From positions 253,059 through 317,058 of the forward strand of contig CAMDSC010000001.1 in assembly GCA_945907065.1 (NCBI GenBank): DNA of 64,000 nucleotides, written 5' to 3'. Every line of letters begins with the position of its first letter. Within the stretch, counting starts at the first letter, position 1. Of this stretch, positions 42,398 to 51,366 are shown in pieces. Origin of the DNA: Chitinophaga pinensis (lineage in GTDB: Bacteria > Bacteroidota > Bacteroidia > NS11-12g > UBA9320). The position numbers and the translations under genes are program-made. Under the pieces are notes generated by a model. That model was given only the letters and a program-made list of their open reading frames with translations, was not told where the DNA came from and ran no database searches.

Positions 42398-43024
42398 TGG
42401 TTGCAGCCTTTGGTAAGCCCAATTACCATCTACCAGTTTATATTCAATACGGTCGTGCAATCGGTTAGCCCGGCCTTGCCAAAACTCAATAAGATGAGGC
42501 GTAATTAAATAGCCCCCCCAATGTTCAGGTTTAATAATAGGATTGGTAATATCAAACTCGGATAATCGTTTGTTCAATTCTTCACGGCTACCTATGGGCT
42601 TGCTTTGATCACTAATAATTGCACCTATCTTGCTGCCGTCGGGCCTCGAATTAAAATAGTCAGTAGATTCCTGTTGACTAACTTTAGTAGCAATTCCTTC
42701 TATCCTCACTTGCTTTTCCATCTCCAACCACAAAAAATTAAGACAGATATTTGGGTTCTGTTCAATTTCAATGCCCTTATCACTTTGGTAATTGGTATAA
42801 AAAACAAAGCCGTCTTTTGAATAATCTTTAAGCAATACTACCCTCGAACGAGGTTTGTTATCGGCATTTACTGTGCCCAAAACCATTGCATTGGGTTCCT
42901 TTACCCCCGATGAAAGAGATAACTGAAACCAGGCATCAAATAAATCAATAGGGTGGGGTGGAATATCTTTTTCCAGCAACTGCCCTTTGCTGTAGTTTTC
43001 TCTTAAATTTTTAATGGATAACAT
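42395..43024 (-). CDS. pdxH: Pyridoxamine 5'-phosphate oxidase PdxH
   Basis: The FMN-dependent oxidase makes pyridoxal 5'-phosphate from pyridoxamine or pyridoxine phosphate. The 209-residue protein has family blocks AMVLGTVNADNKPRSRVVLL, FVFYTNYQSDKG, SDQSKPIGSREEL, EHWGGYLITPHLIEFWQG and the C-terminal WAYQRLQP. I chose ATG 43024 rather than TTG 43042 because LSIKNLRENYSKG is the usual N-terminus. Confidence 0.93.
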   Translation of the reverse strand: MLSIKNLRENYSKGQLLEKDIPPHPIDLFDAWFQLSLSSGVKEPNAMVLGTVNADNKPRSRVVLLKDYSKDGFVFYTNYQSDKGIEIEQNPNICLNFLWLEMEKQVRIEGIATKVSQQESTDYFNSRPDGSKIGAIISDQSKPIGSREELNKRLSEFDITNPIIKPEHWGGYLITPHLIEFWQGRANRLHDRIEYKLVDGNWAYQRLQP

Positions 43025-43046
43025 GATTTTGTATTGGTACAAAAAT

Positions 43047-43078
43047 AATAAAGGCCGGATGAATGTCCGGCCTTTATT
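43047..43078 (-). terminator. Terminator of the PKD/discoidin T9SS gene
   Basis: A perfect 13-base stem (AATAAAGGCCGGA with its complement) around a 6-base loop, followed on the minus strand by ATTTTTG. It lies 23 bases past the stop codon of the large T9SS gene and just upstream of pdxH. Confidence 0.88.
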
Positions 43079-43101
43079 GAGATATTTAAAAGAATAATAT
43101 A

Positions 43102-46100
43102 TTACTTAATGATATTCATTTTAGCTGTGGTTCGTTCACCCGATTGTTTTACAATTTCGATGGTATAAAGACCATTTGTAAGTTCGCTATAAGAAAGAGT
43201 ATGGTTTTTATTGCCTGCTAAATTAGTGGTAGCAACTGCTCTTCCTGTTATATCAAGTATATTAAGAGTAAAGGTTTCGGAAGGTGAAACAGTTGAAACT
43301 TGTAAATTAAAGATACCGTTGTTAGGATTTGGGAAGAATGAAATTCCTGCTTTAGCATCGGCTGATTTAACTCCTAAATGGTAAACTGTAACAAATTGAC
43401 TTGAATCTACACAATCACAGCCATCTACTGTTTTCATAAATACTCTTACTCGGTATTTTCCATCTGCTTGAAAAATGAATTTTGGGCTTGGCAAGTTACT
43501 GCTTCCTCCACCTTCAAAACTCCACTGGTAGAAAGGATAACTTGTATTTGCAGGTGTAAATGTGTATTCAAACCCACCGGTACCTGAAGATTTAGCTGTA
43601 AATCCGCAAGTTGGAGCTTCTTTTACATTAACAGGTAATGTTGTTACATCCTCGCATCCACCAACATTTATGGCAGTTAAAGTTACATTATAGGTTTGAG
43701 TAGTGGTTCCTTTGTATTTTTTAATAGGAGAAAAAACATAGCTGCTATCACCATCTCCAAATTTCCATTTGTAATTAATAAGTCCGCTACCTTTAGTTTT
43801 GTTTGTGAATATTACATCGTTTCCAGCACATGCATCCAACGCTTCAAAAGCAGAAATAGGTTGTGGCAATACAGTTATTGTTTTTTGGAACGAAGTATTG
43901 CAACCATTATTTCCGGCGGCAGTTAACTTAACAATGTGTGTCCCTAAAGATGGATAATTATGTTGAGGATTTTTATTATTTGATATATTGCTTCCATCCC
44001 CAAAATTCCAGGAGTAACTGGTAAGTACACCTACTGGTTCATTTGTAGTATTATTAAATACAACAGGTTTAATATTACAAACTGGTCCATTTGTAAACGA
44101 TGCTTCAGGTGATGGTATAATATTAATGGTTTTAGTCATTGAGTCTGTGCATCCAAACTGACTTGTGGCAATATATTTAATTGTTTTAGTACCGGATGCA
44201 GCATAGACATGTTTAGGACTAAGTTCATTATTCACTCCTCCATCACCAAAGGTCCAATGGCTTCCAAAATTATCTTGCAATCCAATCGTTGTTAAATTAT
44301 TAAATGCAATATCAGTATTACTACAATTACCACTCACGGTAAAGTTAGCTATAGGACGAATAAATTGATTAGCTTTTTTGCTTAACGTACTTCTGCAACC
44401 GTTGGAGTTGGCACTTAAGCTAACAACATATCCGCCGGCAGCAGCATATTTGTATCTCGGACTTTTCTTAGTACCGGTTTTACCGTCTCCAAAATCCCAT
44501 TTATAGGAAATAGTACCTGCGCTTATTGATGTAGAATTAATAAAACTCAAACTATCACCCATACATGCATTAACAACTTTAAAGGAAATCTTTGGAATTT
44601 CTGTTACAATAACTTGTATTGTTTTTGTGGTCACATAGCCATAAGGATTTGATGTGTTTTTTAATGAAACATCATAAGTACCATAGGTTGGAAATGTAAA
44701 TACTACATCAGAAGTTACAGAGGTATCCGCAGGGTTTCCTGTATTGAAATCCCATTTAAAAGTAGAGTAACCTGACGATATTTTACTAAGATTAGTAAAT
44801 AATACGGCATCTCCATCACACACTGGCTGATTAAATTTAAAATCAGAAACCGGGCGTGGTGCAACAAAAATATAACGTGTAAGTGTTGAATCGCAATACC
44901 ATGGACCAAGATCTCTTAAGGATATAGTCATAATGATTGTAGTATCCGTTAATAATGAATCCGCATTAAAGGTGATTATACCATTAGTAGAACTAGGAGC
45001 AGTATAAGAATAATAAGGAGTAGGATTAAGTACTCTACCACTTTTTGTTCTTAAGGTTAAACCTGAAGTTAACCAAGTAGAGCCATATGCTGAATTTGAA
45101 TATCCTTTAGGTGGAGTAATTTCATAGGTTAAAACATCTTTTGCAGCTACAATATCTGGGCTGGCTATAGTTCCACTGGTAGTTGGTTGTGGGGTATTAA
45201 ACGGTGTTCCTTTAATAAAGGCACCACCATAAGGACTAGGTTTTACAGTAGCAGTTACAGCTACTCTAGGTCCTGAACATAATGTACGATAATAAAGATT
45301 ACCTGCCCAAGTATAGTTAGATGCAATACCGCCAAAAGCATTTGTTATAGCACTTCCACCTTTCAATGTCATATCAGCATTTGAGAAACTAAGTGATCCT
45401 GCATTAAAAACTATACCATCGCTTATTTGTATATATACACCATATGAACCTGGAGGCATCGTATATCCTCCCATTTTAATAATTGTATGATTACCTATCC
45501 CTTTGGCCTGAACGCTAGTAACTGTTTTAATAAGTGTCCAAGCAGAAGAATTAGTTTCATAGCCTGCAAAAGTTCCGGTTTTTACATATACATTGATGGT
45601 GCTTAGAACATTGACGTGATTAACGTTAACAGAAAAAGAGTCAATAACTAAAGTTTTATTATTAGTTATATCAAACATATTTCCACTCTGTATATTTCCA
45701 AACCAATATCCTCCAGCTGTTAATCCTGTTGATAAAGTTTTTCCTTTACCCAATCGGGCTGATTCTACATAGTAGGTTGTACTTCCAACATAGAGGAATG
45801 GTGTATTATAAATAGAATCTATTGCAAGAACATTGGTACTGGTACTTGAATTATACCACATTGCACTTGTATTAGAAGGAACGCCGGCATTTAATCTCAC
45901 AGAACCTTGCCCGCATTTTATTACGTCTTTAGGTGTTGGAGCCGCGGGTGAGCCACTAATATCTAAGGTTATTTTAACGGTATCATTTTTATAAACGGTA
46001 TCAGATGACCAGCGTGCCCATGATTTAATATTCAATGCTCCGCTCATTGAAGCTGTATTAAAGTTGCCTATATGAACGGTATCAGATGCTCCTGATTTAA

Positions 46101-46770
46101 GAGCCCTGTTGAATACTTTATTATAAGTGCCAGATGCTACACCTGTTAAAATAGTTTTAACAGCAATATTTGAACTGGCTGCAATATCTACTGTTCCATA
46201 ATTTGATATAGTCACAACCATTGGCTCGTTAACTGCACCACAAGGATTTGTAGGACTTATGACAGATGAAATTCCTGCATCTTGCGGGGCTGAAGGACCA
46301 TAAATTTTAATTTCTCTGAAATTAGGATTACTGCTACCTGCTACTGTACTAAGCCTCAAAATTGTGGTTGAGACTGGTGAAAAAGTTATAGAATCTGTAA
46401 GAGTAGAACTATTGTAACTTGTGATATTAATCCATGAACTGCCATTCCAATACTGAATGGTGCAAGTAATCATAGGACGATTGTCTTTAAAAAAGACAAC
46501 TTTACTAACACTTTTGGCCGATGACCAAGTGAAATCAATAGAACCATTGGTAGATGTCCAACCCCAAATTCCTGAACCATAGCCATTATCTAACCCATCA
46601 TTGTATAATGAAGGGGCATAAGTGCCAGATCCTCCTCCTGTATGAGAAGCTGTTGCAGATAGAGCAACGTTGCCTTGTGCAGTAGATTTTTGAGATAACC
46701 CAAAAATAGAAATGCAAATTAATGCAAATAGATGAATACGTTTTTTAATAATTAGGTCCTTTTTTTTCAT
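43102..46770 (-). CDS. Giant secreted discoidin/PKD-repeat protein with T9SS type A sorting domain
   Basis: A 1,222-residue surface or secreted protein. After the signal peptide (HLFALICISIFGLS, ending TAQ) comes a discoidin-like domain (about residues 35-160), a CARDB-like region, an Ig-like segment, a jelly-roll-like stretch (about 340-480) and then a series of about six PKD domains, visible as repeated WDFGDG, WTFGDG, WNFGDG and WKFGDG motifs. The last approximately 75 residues form a type A sorting domain (FFPNPNNGIFNL, LTNGLYTIEI). It probably serves adhesion or polysaccharide binding. I chose ATG 46770 because MKKKDLIIKKR begins the signal peptide. Confidence 0.85.
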   Translation of the reverse strand: MKKKDLIIKKRIHLFALICISIFGLSQKSTAQGNVALSATASHTGGGSGTYAPSLYNDGLDNGYGSGIWGWTSTNGSIDFTWSSAKSVSKVVFFKDNRPMITCTIQYWNGSSWINITSYNSSTLTDSITFSPVSTTILRLSTVAGSSNPNFREIKIYGPSAPQDAGISSVISPTNPCGAVNEPMVVTISNYGTVDIAASSNIAVKTILTGVASGTYNKVFNRALKSGASDTVHIGNFNTASMSGALNIKSWARWSSDTVYKNDTVKITLDISGSPAAPTPKDVIKCGQGSVRLNAGVPSNTSAMWYNSSTSTNVLAIDSIYNTPFLYVGSTTYYVESARLGKGKTLSTGLTAGGYWFGNIQSGNMFDITNNKTLVIDSFSVNVNHVNVLSTINVYVKTGTFAGYETNSSAWTLIKTVTSVQAKGIGNHTIIKMGGYTMPPGSYGVYIQISDGIVFNAGSLSFSNADMTLKGGSAITNAFGGIASNYTWAGNLYYRTLCSGPRVAVTATVKPSPYGGAFIKGTPFNTPQPTTSGTIASPDIVAAKDVLTYEITPPKGYSNSAYGSTWLTSGLTLRTKSGRVLNPTPYYSYTAPSSTNGIITFNADSLLTDTTIIMTISLRDLGPWYCDSTLTRYIFVAPRPVSDFKFNQPVCDGDAVLFTNLSKISSGYSTFKWDFNTGNPADTSVTSDVVFTFPTYGTYDVSLKNTSNPYGYVTTKTIQVIVTEIPKISFKVVNACMGDSLSFINSTSISAGTISYKWDFGDGKTGTKKSPRYKYAAAGGYVVSLSANSNGCRSTLSKKANQFIRPIANFTVSGNCSNTDIAFNNLTTIGLQDNFGSHWTFGDGGVNNELSPKHVYAASGTKTIKYIATSQFGCTDSMTKTINIIPSPEASFTNGPVCNIKPVVFNNTTNEPVGVLTSYSWNFGDGSNISNNKNPQHNYPSLGTHIVKLTAAGNNGCNTSFQKTITVLPQPISAFEALDACAGNDVIFTNKTKGSGLINYKWKFGDGDSSYVFSPIKKYKGTTTQTYNVTLTAINVGGCEDVTTLPVNVKEAPTCGFTAKSSGTGGFEYTFTPANTSYPFYQWSFEGGGSSNLPSPKFIFQADGKYRVRVFMKTVDGCDCVDSSQFVTVYHLGVKSADAKAGISFFPNPNNGIFNLQVSTVSPSETFTLNILDITGRAVATTNLAGNKNHTLSYSELTNGLYTIEIVKQSGERTTAKMNIIK

Positions 46771-46912
46771 GGTTGTGATAAAAATTTTATCAAAAGTATA
46801 ATTTTTTACCATATAACAAAGCAATAAAAAAAATATATAAAAAAAAGGATTAAAAAATTAAATCCTAAAAATGAAAGACATAAACGTAATTTTTTTTTAG
46901 ATTTAGTTGGGT

Positions 46913-48211
46913 TTACTTTCCAGGTCGCATTTTGTTCATCGACTTTATCATTTTTCGCATTTCCTCATACTGCTTCATCAGTTTATTTACTTCAATGATA
47001 GTATTACCGCTTCCTGCTGCAATTCTCTTTTTGCGATTACCATCGATTATTTCAGGGTTTTGCCGTTCTTTCACAGTCATCGATTGAATCATTGCTTCAA
47101 TATGTTTAAAGGAATCATCAGATATATCAATATCTTTCATTGCTTTGCCTACGCCTGGTATCATTCCCATAAGGTCTTTAAGATTTCCCATTTTTTTAAT
47201 TTGGTTAATCTGTTTCATAAAATCTTCGAAATTGAATTCATTTTTGCGCAAACGCTTATCCATGCGTTCCGCTTCTTCAGCATTATAGGTAAGTTGAGCT
47301 TTTTCAACCAAAGACACAATATCGCCCATGCCTAAAATACGACTGGCCATCCTATCCGGATAAAATACATCCAAAGCTTCAGGCTTTTCACCCATGCTCA
47401 CAAATTTGATAGGTTTGTTTACAATCGATTTGATAGATAATGCTGCACCACCTCTTGTGTCACCATCTAATTTTGTAAGCACTACACCATCAAAATCCAA
47501 TCGGTCGTTAAAAGCCTTTGCTGTATTTACAGCGTCTTGTCCCGTCATACTATCTACCACAAACAAGGTTTCAGAAGGATTAACCGCACGTTTAATATCG
47601 GCTATTTCCTTCATCATTTCCTCGTCAATGCTCAGTCGGCCTGCCGTATCTATGATGACAATATCATGGGACAAAATTTTAGCTTGCTTTATTCCGTTTG
47701 TAGCAATTTGTCTTGGGTCTTTATTGTTATCTTCAAAATATACAGGAACTCCAACCAATTGGCCTAAAACTTTAATTTGCTCAATAGCGGCTGGACGATA
47801 AACATCACATGCAATAATATAAGGACTTCTTCCTTTTGATTTTAAATGATGAGCCAGTTTTCCTGTAAAGGTAGTTTTACCTGAACCTTGTAATCCTGCA
47901 ATGAGAATAACGGCGGGACTTCCTTTAATATTAATATCCGTTTTGCTACCACCTAATAATTCCACCATTTCATCATGCACAATTTTGGTCATTAATTGGC
48001 CTGGCGAAATACTGGTTAATACATTTTGTCCAAGTGCTTTATCTTTAATACCACTAGTAAATTCTTTGGCTATTTTAAAACTTACGTCTGCATCTAATAA
48101 TGCCCTACGAATTTCTTTTACGGTTTCGGCAACGTTTATTTCGGTAATTTTCCCTTGACCTTTAAGGGTTTTTATGGCTTTTTCTAATCGAAGGCTAAGA
48201 TTTTCGAACAT
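46913..48211 (-). CDS. ffh: Signal recognition particle protein Ffh
   Basis: Ffh is the GTPase of the signal recognition particle; it binds signal sequences and 4.5S RNA and delivers nascent membrane proteins to FtsY. The 432-residue protein shows the N domain, the G domain (LQGSGKTTFTGKLAHHL, DTAGRLSIDEE, TKLDGDTRGG) and the Met-rich M domain (MGMIPGVGKAMK, KERQNPEII). A TATATTTG box lies 5 bases before its ATG. The 4.5S RNA gene is not seen in the window. Confidence 0.96.
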   Translation of the reverse strand: MFENLSLRLEKAIKTLKGQGKITEINVAETVKEIRRALLDADVSFKIAKEFTSGIKDKALGQNVLTSISPGQLMTKIVHDEMVELLGGSKTDINIKGSPAVILIAGLQGSGKTTFTGKLAHHLKSKGRSPYIIACDVYRPAAIEQIKVLGQLVGVPVYFEDNNKDPRQIATNGIKQAKILSHDIVIIDTAGRLSIDEEMMKEIADIKRAVNPSETLFVVDSMTGQDAVNTAKAFNDRLDFDGVVLTKLDGDTRGGAALSIKSIVNKPIKFVSMGEKPEALDVFYPDRMASRILGMGDIVSLVEKAQLTYNAEEAERMDKRLRKNEFNFEDFMKQINQIKKMGNLKDLMGMIPGVGKAMKDIDISDDSFKHIEAMIQSMTVKERQNPEIIDGNRKKRIAAGSGNTIIEVNKLMKQYEEMRKMIKSMNKMRPGK

Positions 48212-48216
48212 GCCCG

Positions 48217-48224
48217 CAAATATA
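48217..48224 (-). promoter_or_regulatory. Predicted -7 box (TATATTTG) of ffh
   Basis: Read on the minus strand, an exact TAnnTTTG box with only CGGGC before the ATG. Transcription would start at or within a base or two of the initiation codon, so the message is probably leaderless. A TACTTTTG box on the other strand overlaps it (48223-48230). Confidence 0.5.
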
Positions 48225-48434
48225 CTTTTGCCAAAAAGATATTGCTATGATTTTTTAATTGACAAAAAAATAAAATGGTTCTGAAATGCCTTGTTTTGTT
48301 ATTAGTTCGTTTTTTTGCTCCGTTTAAGGCCTTCTAATTATTTAAAAGTTAGAAATAATCTGTTATATGATTTTAAAATAATTATTCTAAAAAAACTTTA
48401 ATACTTTCGCGGCTTCAGATATATTTATCTAAAA

Positions 48435-49157
48435 ATGAAAACAAAATATTACAGCTTTTTTAAAAAAATTGGAAGTTTTTTAACCCTTGTTTTGTTGTTG
48501 TCTAATTGTAAACAGCCCGATAATTCAAAACAACTTTTAGCTCAGGCATTAAAAAATAAAGATTATGCTACTGCAGCCTTTGCTTATAATAGTTTACTAT
48601 TAAGTGATACCTCTAATATAGAATGGAAAGATTCATTGGCTCGCATTTATATTCATTCTGGTAATTATGAAGGTGGTGTGAGATTGGGAGAGCAAGTATT
48701 ATTAAAGCAACCTAAGAATTTAAAATTATTAGAATTGGTAGGTATAGGAAACGGACGACTTAATAATATAGAAAAGTCTATCGCCAATTTTAATGCATTA
48801 TTCGCTTCATCTCAGGATTATACATATTTATATAAAATTGCTGGGATGTGTTTTGATAATGCAAAATATAATGAGGCTGATAGTTTGGCTGATATAATGA
48901 TAGCAAAGGCTGATACAACAACAAAAATAGTAGTTCAGTTGCCAAGCGGTGAAAGTCAATCGGTGCCAATTTTAGCAGCATGCTATAATATGAAAGGTGC
49001 TATTTTAGCTGAATTGGCGGATAGAACAGGAAATATAGAGCACATTAAAAATGCAGTTCCATATTTTCAAAAAGCTTTAAAAATTTATCCTGAATTTTCT
49101 TTTCCTAGATTATATCTTGAGCGAATAGCTCAGTATATGCAGCAAGGCCAAAAGTAG
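48435..49157 (+). CDS. TPR-repeat lipoprotein
   Basis: The 240-residue protein has a lipoprotein signal (LTLVLLLSNC, Cys near residue 26). The mature part consists of tetratricopeptide-like helices: DYATAAFAYNSLLLSD, GNYEGGVRLGEQVLLKQP, NNIEKSIANFNALF, KYNEADSLADIMI and NAVPYFQKALKIYPEF. TPR lipoproteins act as scaffolds at the periplasmic face of a membrane; the partner is unknown. A TACTTTCG word at 48402-48409 may be its -7 element. Confidence 0.78.
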   Translation: MKTKYYSFFKKIGSFLTLVLLLSNCKQPDNSKQLLAQALKNKDYATAAFAYNSLLLSDTSNIEWKDSLARIYIHSGNYEGGVRLGEQVLLKQPKNLKLLELVGIGNGRLNNIEKSIANFNALFASSQDYTYLYKIAGMCFDNAKYNEADSLADIMIAKADTTTKIVVQLPSGESQSVPILAACYNMKGAILAELADRTGNIEHIKNAVPYFQKALKIYPEFSFPRLYLERIAQYMQQGQK

Positions 49158-49162
49158 CAGTA

Positions 49163-49702
49163 TTATGGCTTCCAGGGAACATCTTCTCCGTTTTGTTTTA
49201 GGGTTATAAACCGTGATAAAACAAATAAATGGTCGGAAAGACGATTTAGGTATCGAATAATAATTTCTTCTACCTTTTCATTTAGCGAAAGCTCCACCAC
49301 GCAGCGTTCAGCTCTCCGGCAAACGGTTCGGGCTATGTGGCAATAACTGTTTTGAATTGAACTTCCTGGTAAAATAAAAGTCATTAACGGAGGCAAATCA
49401 CTCTCCATTCTGTCAATGTCTTTTTCCAATTGTTCAATATCTGAATCTAATATTTCAGGTAGTTTCATTCGTCCTTTTTCAGGATGAGATGCCAAGTGAG
49501 AACCAATGGTGAAAAGAACATCCTGTATTTTTTGGAACAATTCAGGATTTGATATTTCCTCAATATTTCTAATTACCCCAATCCAGGAGTTTAGTTCGTC
49601 TATGGTTCCATAGGCTTCTATTCTTAAATTTGATTTTTTAACCCTAACACCACCTATCAGTGAGGTTTCGCCCTTATCACCCGTTTTGGTATAAATTTTC
49701 AT
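49163..49702 (-). CDS. Cob(I)alamin adenosyltransferase, PduO type
   Basis: The enzyme transfers the adenosyl group of ATP to cob(I)alamin, giving coenzyme B12. The 179-residue product starts with the PduO-type motif KIYTKTGDKGETSLIGG and has RIEAYGTIDELNSWIG, CHIARTVCRRAERCVVEL and a C-terminal YLNRLSDHLFVLSRF. Its substrate enzyme, for example methylmalonyl-CoA mutase, is not in the window. It lies 7 bases downstream of the small DUF6728 gene. Confidence 0.92.
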   Translation of the reverse strand: MKIYTKTGDKGETSLIGGVRVKKSNLRIEAYGTIDELNSWIGVIRNIEEISNPELFQKIQDVLFTIGSHLASHPEKGRMKLPEILDSDIEQLEKDIDRMESDLPPLMTFILPGSSIQNSYCHIARTVCRRAERCVVELSLNEKVEEIIIRYLNRLSDHLFVLSRFITLKQNGEDVPWKP

Positions 49703-49709
49703 AAAACCC

Positions 49710-49868
49710 TTATCGAGAACATTTAATTATTAATATAACGATTGCCACCAAAAACATAGCAATAGATAATTTATTGATGCCATGCATCGCTCTAAGATAA
49801 GAGTTGCCCTTAGCTTCCGGATTTTTCTTGAAGGTGATATAACTCCATATTTTATTTAATATTTCCAT
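49710..49868 (-). CDS. DUF6728-like small membrane protein
   Basis: A 52-residue ORF starting at ATG 49868, with NPEAKGNSYLRAMHGINKLS followed by one membrane helix (IAMFLVAIVILII). The LRAMHGIN(K/R)(L/I)S word preceding a single helix matches small Bacteroidota proteins I associate with DUF6728. Function unknown; probably inserted in the inner membrane with a cytoplasmic N-terminus. It is directly upstream of the cobalamin adenosyltransferase gene and likely co-transcribed. Confidence 0.72.
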   Translation of the reverse strand: MEILNKIWSYITFKKNPEAKGNSYLRAMHGINKLSIAMFLVAIVILIIKCSR

Positions 49869-49934
49869 TTTTTTAAGTTAAAAGTTTAAAACTAAAAGTT
49901 ATAAGTTTATAAATTAACAATTAATAACTAACAA

Positions 49935-51206
49935 TTAAAAAAGGTCTTTCCCAATATCCGTTCTGTAATACATCCCTTCGAAACTTATTTTTTTAATGCT
50001 TGAATAACTTTTATCCAAAGCCTCTTGCATGCTGTCACCAAAGGAACTTACAGCAATCACTCTCCCTCCATTGGATTGTAATTTTCCCTCATTTAGTTTT
50101 GTGCCTGCATGAAATACAATGCTATCATTTACGGTTCCAATTTCAATGGTTTTTCCTTTACTATAATCTCCCGGATAACCACCTGCCACAAGCATTACCG
50201 TGGTGCAATAGCGCTCATCCAATTGCGATACTATTTGCGAAAATGTTCCGTTTTTTGATTTATTAATTATTTCACTCAGGCTATTTTTTAGTCGTGGCAA
50301 AACCACTTCTGTTTCAGGGTCACCCATTCGGCAGTTGTATTCAATCACAAATGGATTTCCATCCACATTGATTAACCCAAAAAATACAAACCCTCTATAA
50401 CCAAATGGTTCTTTTTGCAAACCCGTCATGGTAGGTTTAACAACTTGTTCAATTACTTTGTTTTTAAAAGTTTCATCTACAAATGAAACGGGTGAAACGG
50501 CTCCCATTCCTCCTGTATTTGGGCCGGTATCTTTTTCGCCTATGCGTTTGTAATCTTTGGCTTCAGGCATTAATAGATAATCCTTTCCATCCGTAATTGC
50601 AAAAAAGGAAACCTCTATTCCTTTTAAAAATTCTTCAATAACAATTTTACTACTTGCCTGTCCAAATTGCTCATTAACGAGCATTTCATCTACCCAATTT
50701 TCAGCCTCTTCCAAGGTTTCAGGTATTACTACCCCTTTTCCTGCTGCCAATCCGTCGGCTTTAATGACATAAGGCGGGTTCATGGTTTTTAAAAATGCTT
50801 TCGCTTCCTTTTCCTGTCCTTTATTAAACGATTCGTATTTAGCGGTAGGAATGCCATATTTGGCCATAAATTTTTTGGCAAATTCTTTACTGCCTTCCAG
50901 CAAAGCGCCTGTTTTATCAGGGCCAAAAACATAAATGTGCTTTAAATTTTCGTTGCTCTCAAAATAATTACAAATACCTGCCACCAATGAATCTTCGCCG
51001 CCAGGTAATAGTGTGTCAATTTTATTCTCAAGGCAAAAACTACCAATGGCTTCAAAATCTAATATAGATAAATTTAAGTTGGTTCCATGGGCTGAAGTTC
51101 CTGCATTTCCGGGAGTTATAAAAATATTTTCTTTGGGAAGTTCCTGAACCAGTTTCCATGCAAAGGTGCATTCGCGACCACCTGACCCTAATATTAAAAT
51201 ACGCAT
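49935..51206 (-). CDS. purD: Phosphoribosylamine-glycine ligase PurD
   Basis: PurD joins phosphoribosylamine and glycine using ATP in de novo purine synthesis. The 423-residue protein opens with MRILILGSGGRECTFAWKL and has the ATP-grasp blocks PYVIKADGLAAGKGVVIP, EEFLKGIEVSFFAITDG, NTGGMGAVSPV and EYNCRMGDPETEVVLPRL. The frame stays open to 51398, but the extension overlaps secA; a minus-strand TACTTTTG box at 51217-51224 supports the start at 51206 (or 51209, a second adjacent ATG). Divergent from secA. Confidence 0.94.
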   Translation of the reverse strand: MRILILGSGGRECTFAWKLVQELPKENIFITPGNAGTSAHGTNLNLSILDFEAIGSFCLENKIDTLLPGGEDSLVAGICNYFESNENLKHIYVFGPDKTGALLEGSKEFAKKFMAKYGIPTAKYESFNKGQEKEAKAFLKTMNPPYVIKADGLAAGKGVVIPETLEEAENWVDEMLVNEQFGQASSKIVIEEFLKGIEVSFFAITDGKDYLLMPEAKDYKRIGEKDTGPNTGGMGAVSPVSFVDETFKNKVIEQVVKPTMTGLQKEPFGYRGFVFFGLINVDGNPFVIEYNCRMGDPETEVVLPRLKNSLSEIINKSKNGTFSQIVSQLDERYCTTVMLVAGGYPGDYSKGKTIEIGTVNDSIVFHAGTKLNEGKLQSNGGRVIAVSSFGDSMQEALDKSYSSIKKISFEGMYYRTDIGKDLF

Positions 51207-51216
51207 CATTGTGCCA

Positions 51217-51224
51217 CAAAAGTA
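51217..51224 (-). promoter_or_regulatory. Predicted -7 box (TACTTTTG) of purD
   Basis: An exact -7 consensus on the minus strand, 7 to 10 bases before the two candidate ATG codons. It rules out the upstream-extended open frame and implies a very short leader. Confidence 0.55.
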
Positions 51225-51252
51225 GGGTAAATTTCGGGGTAGATAAAGAGAT

Positions 51253-51310
51253 GTTTGGAGTTCTAATTTTAGTATAACAATCCTGCAACTTTGCGCCAAG
51301 AACTCCAAAC
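51253..51310. repeat. Perfect 12-base inverted repeat between purD and secA
   Basis: GTTTGGAGTTCT (51253-51264) and AGAACTCCAAAC (51299-51310) enclose 34 bases in the 160-base divergent intergenic region. The T-run expected of a terminator is missing. It could be an operator pair for a regulator, or the arms of an RNA hairpin in the secA leader. Confidence 0.7.
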
Positions 51311-51366
51311 TTTCTACGATATTTGCCAAATTATTTTTTGGAACAAAATTTGACTTAAAAACACAC

